Shown here piece by piece: positions 5,062 to 8,085 of a stretch of DNA of 8,085 nt. The stretch comes from an uncultured Flavobacteriales bacterium (GTDB lineage Bacteria > Bacteroidota > Bacteroidia > Flavobacteriales_D > Sanyastnellaceae). The stretch lies in assembly GCA_913057815.1 (NCBI GenBank), contig CAJXOV010000085.1, forward strand, positions 1-8,085, given 5' to 3'. Each line of letters begins with the position of its first letter. Position 1 is the stretch's first letter. Under the pieces are notes generated by a model, which saw only the letters and a list, made by a program, of their open reading frames with translations, did no database searches and was not told the origin of the DNA. Made by a program: the position numbers and the translations under genes.

Positions 5062-8043
5062 ATGAATCAAAATTATTTTCTAAGGACAGCGTTCGCTTGC
5101 CTTTTACTTATCTGTGGTAGTGGTCTTTACGCTCAAACAGATGTTACATTCACTCTAAATACTGATTGCTACGCTACAGAAACTAGCTGGGGAATTTATG
5201 ATGACACCGACACTGAACTAATAGGAGTGATTGCCGGTTCTCTAACAAATTACACAGAATATATTGAAACTATTTCCTTAGCGGATGGTTGTTATGAATT
5301 GAGAGTTATGGATACTTATGGTGATGGGTTAGAAGGAACTCAATTTGCTTGTACAACCGATGGAGATTATATATTGGTTGACGGAAGTGGAACTGTTATA
5401 GCTCAGATTGGAGATCCTGATTTTGATAATCAAATTATACATGCATTCTGTTTGCCATATGTGGCACCTCCAGGATGTAGTGATGTGTTGGCTTGTAACT
5501 TTAATCCACTAGCTGGCGCTGATGACGGAAGTTGTGAGTATTTGACTTGTGCAGGATGTACTGATGCTTTAGCTTGTAATTATGACGCAGCTGCTACTAT
5601 AGATGTTGGCTGTGAGTTCTTAACTTGCGCAGGATGTACAGATGATCAAGCTGACAATTATGATGCAGCTGCTACTATAGAAGACGGTTCATGTACATAT
5701 CCTGCTTTAGATGCAGTTATACAAGCTGCTAGTCTTGTTATCTGTCCTGGTGGTTCATTAAGCTTTTCAGGTGCTACTAGTACAGGAAATACTCAAACAT
5801 ACTCTTGGGCAGTTTCTGGTCCAGAAACTCTTTCAGATACTGGCGAAGATGTTTCTTTTGTTTTTGGGCAAACAGGAACATACACTGTTGAGCTTACAGT
5901 TTCTGATGGTGTTTTATCTCATTCTTCTTCGGTAACTGTAAATTCAGTAGTTGGTGACAACCTTTTAATTACAATTGTTCCTGATAATTATCCTCAAGAA
6001 ATGTCTTATGTTCTTTTAGATGATAATGGAAATACAATAGATGAAATCCTTTTAGGAGATATGCCTGCTGGAACAACAACTAGAACAGTATGTTTAACTG
6101 CGGGATGCCATTCATTTATTATGAGTGATTCGTATGGTGATGGTTTACTTGGTGCAGCATATTATTCATTAACGCTGAATGGTGTTGAAGTAATTAATAG
6201 TAGTGCTTATGGAAATGGAGAAACTACTCCTTTAAACTGCCCTCAAGGAACTAGTTGTTTTGATCCTATTGTTGCGGCAGAAGGAATTAACACATCAATT
6301 TACGATAACACGTGGTTTGTTTATACTCCAGCAACCTCTGGACAATATAATGTGACCACTTGTAATCAGGCCACATGTAACACTGTGATTTGGATTTATG
6401 ATTATTGTCAAGGTCTTCCATGGAATGATACCAATGAAGCAACAATCTATTATAACGATGATGATGAGGTTTGCGGACCTCAGTCAAATGTTAATCCATT
6501 ATTTGAAGCTGGTGTTGATTACTACATTAGAATAGGTGACATCGGTGATGATTGTCCCGGTGATGTAGATTTTCAGATTAACTTTATTGGTGAAATAACT
6601 GGATGTTTGGATATTAATGCTTGTAATTTTGAACCTTTAGCTACTATTAGTAACGGTATATGTTATTTCAATGACGATATAGAATGTGACGGGTTAGGAC
6701 CTGATTTATATGTTCTTCAAGAAGTGTTACAGACTTCTACATTTCTAACAACACTTACTAATATTCAACCTGACGATTGTTATATCCAAGAAGGGTGTAT
6801 TGCAGGAACTGGAGATAGAGATATTGTAAGGTTTACTACTCATATTAAGAACATTGGTACTCAAGATTACTTTATAGGTCAGGAAAGTGACAATACTGAT
6901 CAATTTGAATTTGATCCATGTCATGGACATTATCATTATGAAGGATACGCAGAATATATATTATATGATAACGGAGGAGTGGAGTATCCTGAAATTGGAT
7001 TTAAAAATGGATTCTGTGTTTTAGATTTAGAATGTTCTGATGGAGGTACAGCCAAGTATGGTTGTAGTAACATGGGTATTTCTGCTGATTGTGGAGATTA
7101 TTATAGCTCTGGGCTAGCATGTCAGTGGGTAGATATTACTACGGTACCTGTAGGGACTTATACTCTAGTTGTTAGAACTAATTGGGATCAGTCTCCTGAT
7201 AATAATGGAAGGTATGAATTAAGGTATGATAACAACTGGGCTCAAGTTTGTTTCACTTTCGATAGAGATATTGATGGAAATGTTATAGACTTCGTTGTAG
7301 AGCCAGTTGGAACTTGTTCAGTTCCTACTGACTGTTTAGGAGATCCTTTTGGAGATACTCAGCCTGATTGTAATGGTGACTGTCCGGGTCTTGTAGTGAA
7401 AGGAGATGCAAATCTTAGTTTAGAAATAGAAGCTACAGATGCTCAGATGTATGTAAATGATATCTTAGGAAACGATACTCAGGTTACACCATGTTCTGAT
7501 ATGGATTCAGATAATGCAATATCAGTTTCAGATGCTGCTGCTTTATCTAGATGTGCTATTTACGGAACTAACTATATCGATGAGTTTGGAGTTCACAATC
7601 ATTGTGAATGGATTAGTGAAGTTACTAATCAGAGTCAAACTACTACGTTAAGCGTAGGTGAGATTAATATTGTTGATGGTTATGTTGATGTATTTGTTTT
7701 AAATCCGGATAACAGAATAGTAGGGTATGAGTTTGAGATGAGTGGATTAGAAATATTATCTGTTGAAAATCTTTATACAACTGATTACACCATGACTCCT
7801 CAATCTACTTTGGGTGGAACTAAGGTGATTGGATTATCTTATAGTGATGAAAGTATAGCTAAGAACTTAGCTCCAGCGCCTATGGTAAGAGTTTACTATA
7901 GTACTTTAACTGGAACCGATGTGTGTGTATCTAATATTACCGATATTGTTAATATGGAATATCACAATACTTTAACCGCGATTGGTTCATGTATGGCTGT
8001 TGCTCAAGGAGATTTTGCTGATTTTGTAGGAGGACCTACTAAC
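5062..8043 (+). CDS. Multidomain secreted lysyl oxidase-like protein, 3' end missing
   Basis: Lysyl oxidases (LOX) are copper enzymes that oxidise lysine side chains of extracellular proteins to reactive aldehydes, which then crosslink. The 994 genuine residues contain, in order: a signal peptide (1-24, LYA|Q); a DxYGDGL beta domain (27-132); three GCTDxxACNY repeats (138-213); a PKD-like domain (216-294); a second DxYGDGL domain (299-394); a PPC-like beta-sandwich (about 397-510); a fourth Cys repeat (514-536); a LOX catalytic domain (546-733); a dockerin-like module (770-835); and a cohesin-like domain (about 857-970). The LOX domain has copper ligands His621, His623 and His625 in CHGHYH, and the cofactor pair Lys648 (GFKNGFC) and Tyr681 (DYYSSGLACQW). 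The real reading frame is open at 8043; the following codons (LSLIHI and TGA) are adapter sequence. A T9SS sorting domain on the missing end is expected but unseen. The gene is divergent from the T9SS cargo operon. The catalytic assignment is strong; the substrate is unknown. Confidence 0.93.
5473..5700 (+). repeat. Three tandem GCTDxxACNY cysteine repeats
   Basis: Units run at residues 138-160, 165-186 and 191-213 of the lysyl oxidase-like protein. The consensus is GCxDxxAxNYxxxAxxxDGSCxY, a small motif common in exported proteins of marine Flavobacteriales. Units 2 and 3, with their LTCA linkers, are very similar in DNA (from 5542 and 5620, period 78 bases), suggesting recent duplication. 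Unit 2 lacks one residue before its last Cys (DVGC rather than EDGSC). Unit 3 has Asp in place of the middle Cys (ADNY). A fourth unit lies apart at residues 514-536 (6601-6669), directly before the catalytic domain. Confidence 0.85.
6697..7260 (+). other. Lysyl oxidase catalytic domain (within the 5062 gene)
   Basis: Residues 546-733 match the animal LOX catalytic domain along its length (PF01186-type). Compared with human LOX as I remember it: PDL near the start; Cys573 and Cys579 six apart, as in the RCAAEENC pair; VRF..HIKNIGTQDY, like LRF..RVKNQGTSDF; DPCHGHYHYEGYAEY, like HSCHQHYHSMDEFSHY; GFKNGFC, like GHKASFC; the spaced Cys658, Cys668, Cys677 and Cys687; CQWVDITTVPVGTYTL, like CQWIDITDVKPGNYIL; and a late Cys730. 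The cofactor Lys and Tyr are 33 residues apart, against 35 in human LOX. All key catalytic positions are present, so activity is plausible. Confidence 0.93.
7369..7566 (+). other. Dockerin-like double calcium-loop module
   Basis: Residues 770-835 carry two EF-hand-like loops spaced as in type I dockerins. Loop 1 has Asp782, Asn784, Ser786, Ile789 and Asp793. Loop 2 has Asp813, Asp815, Asp817, Ile820 and Asp824. It follows the LOX domain directly. Such modules in T9SS-type proteins usually stabilise the protein with Ca2+ rather than build cellulosomes. The residues after it (about 857-970) look cohesin-like, with a VDVFVLNPDNRIVGYEFEM strand pair. Confidence 0.7.
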
Positions 8044-8085
8044 CTGTCTCTTATACACATCTGACGCTGCCGACGAATAGAGAGG
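8044..8085. other. Illumina Nextera adapter plus i5 index (artefact)
   Basis: 8044-8062 is CTGTCTCTTATACACATCT, the 19-base Tn5 mosaic end used in Nextera libraries. 8063-8076 is GACGCTGCCGACGA, the rest of the read 1 side adapter. 8077-8084 is ATAGAGAG, the reverse complement of i5 index CTCTCTAT, and 8085 (G) starts the next adapter segment. The genomic sequence therefore ends at 8043. Confidence 0.98.

Noticed and set aside
6287..6936. Two minus-strand open frames (6287-6487, 6745-6936)
   Set aside because: They are antisense to the lysyl oxidase-like gene, short, and resemble no family. The second overlaps the well-conserved catalytic domain.
6901..6960. HGHYH region as a metalloprotease or a generic copper amine oxidase site
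   Set aside because: There is no HExxH-type metalloprotease motif and no topaquinone NYD/E motif. The flanking cysteines, GFKNGFC and CQWVDIT match lysyl oxidase instead.
8062..8064. TGA as the natural stop of the lysyl oxidase-like gene
   Set aside because: It lies inside the Nextera adapter, so the true gene end is outside the window.

Overview
The window is AT-rich and carries four genes for exported proteins. It most likely comes from a Bacteroidota genome, probably a marine or aquatic member of the Flavobacteriales. The evidence is a PorP/SprF-family type IX secretion system (T9SS) protein, a T9SS type B C-terminal sorting domain, SprB-type repeats, GCTDxxACNY repeats, TAnnTTTG-like promoter motifs, no clear Shine-Dalgarno sites, and signal peptides that all end Ala-Gln. 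No RNA genes, mobile elements, CRISPR arrays or origins were seen.

Positions 69-4934, all on the minus strand, look like one three-gene operon. In order of transcription they are: a large cysteine-rich surface protein (about 1050 aa) with a novel-looking N-terminal domain, nine SprB-like repeats and a type B sorting domain; a PorP/SprF outer-membrane partner (321 aa); and a small lysine-rich secreted protein (216 aa). The small protein appears to be a stand-alone copy of the N-terminal domain of the large one. The gaps between these genes are only 24 and 42 bases. Positions 1-68 are non-coding and hold one weak hairpin.

Positions 4935-5061 form a 127-base divergent intergenic region with a candidate promoter facing each way.

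Positions 5062-8043, on the plus strand, encode a large modular secreted protein cut off by the end of the contig. It contains a lysyl oxidase (LOX) catalytic domain with the copper-binding HxHxH and both residues that form the lysine tyrosylquinone (LTQ) cofactor. Around this domain are cysteine repeats, a PKD domain, beta-sandwich modules, a dockerin-like Ca2+ module and a cohesin-like domain. The last 42 bases (8044-8085) are not genomic: they match the Illumina Nextera adapter plus an i5 index, so the apparent stop of this gene is artificial.

Working picture (inference): the operon exports a repeat-rich surface fibre through T9SS with its own SprF partner, and the divergent gene supplies an extracellular protein-oxidising enzyme. 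Lysine distribution is striking. The adhesin has none over about 900 mature residues and the oxidase has none before residue 596, whereas the small operon protein has 18. If the enzyme acts on a local partner, the small protein is the better candidate.
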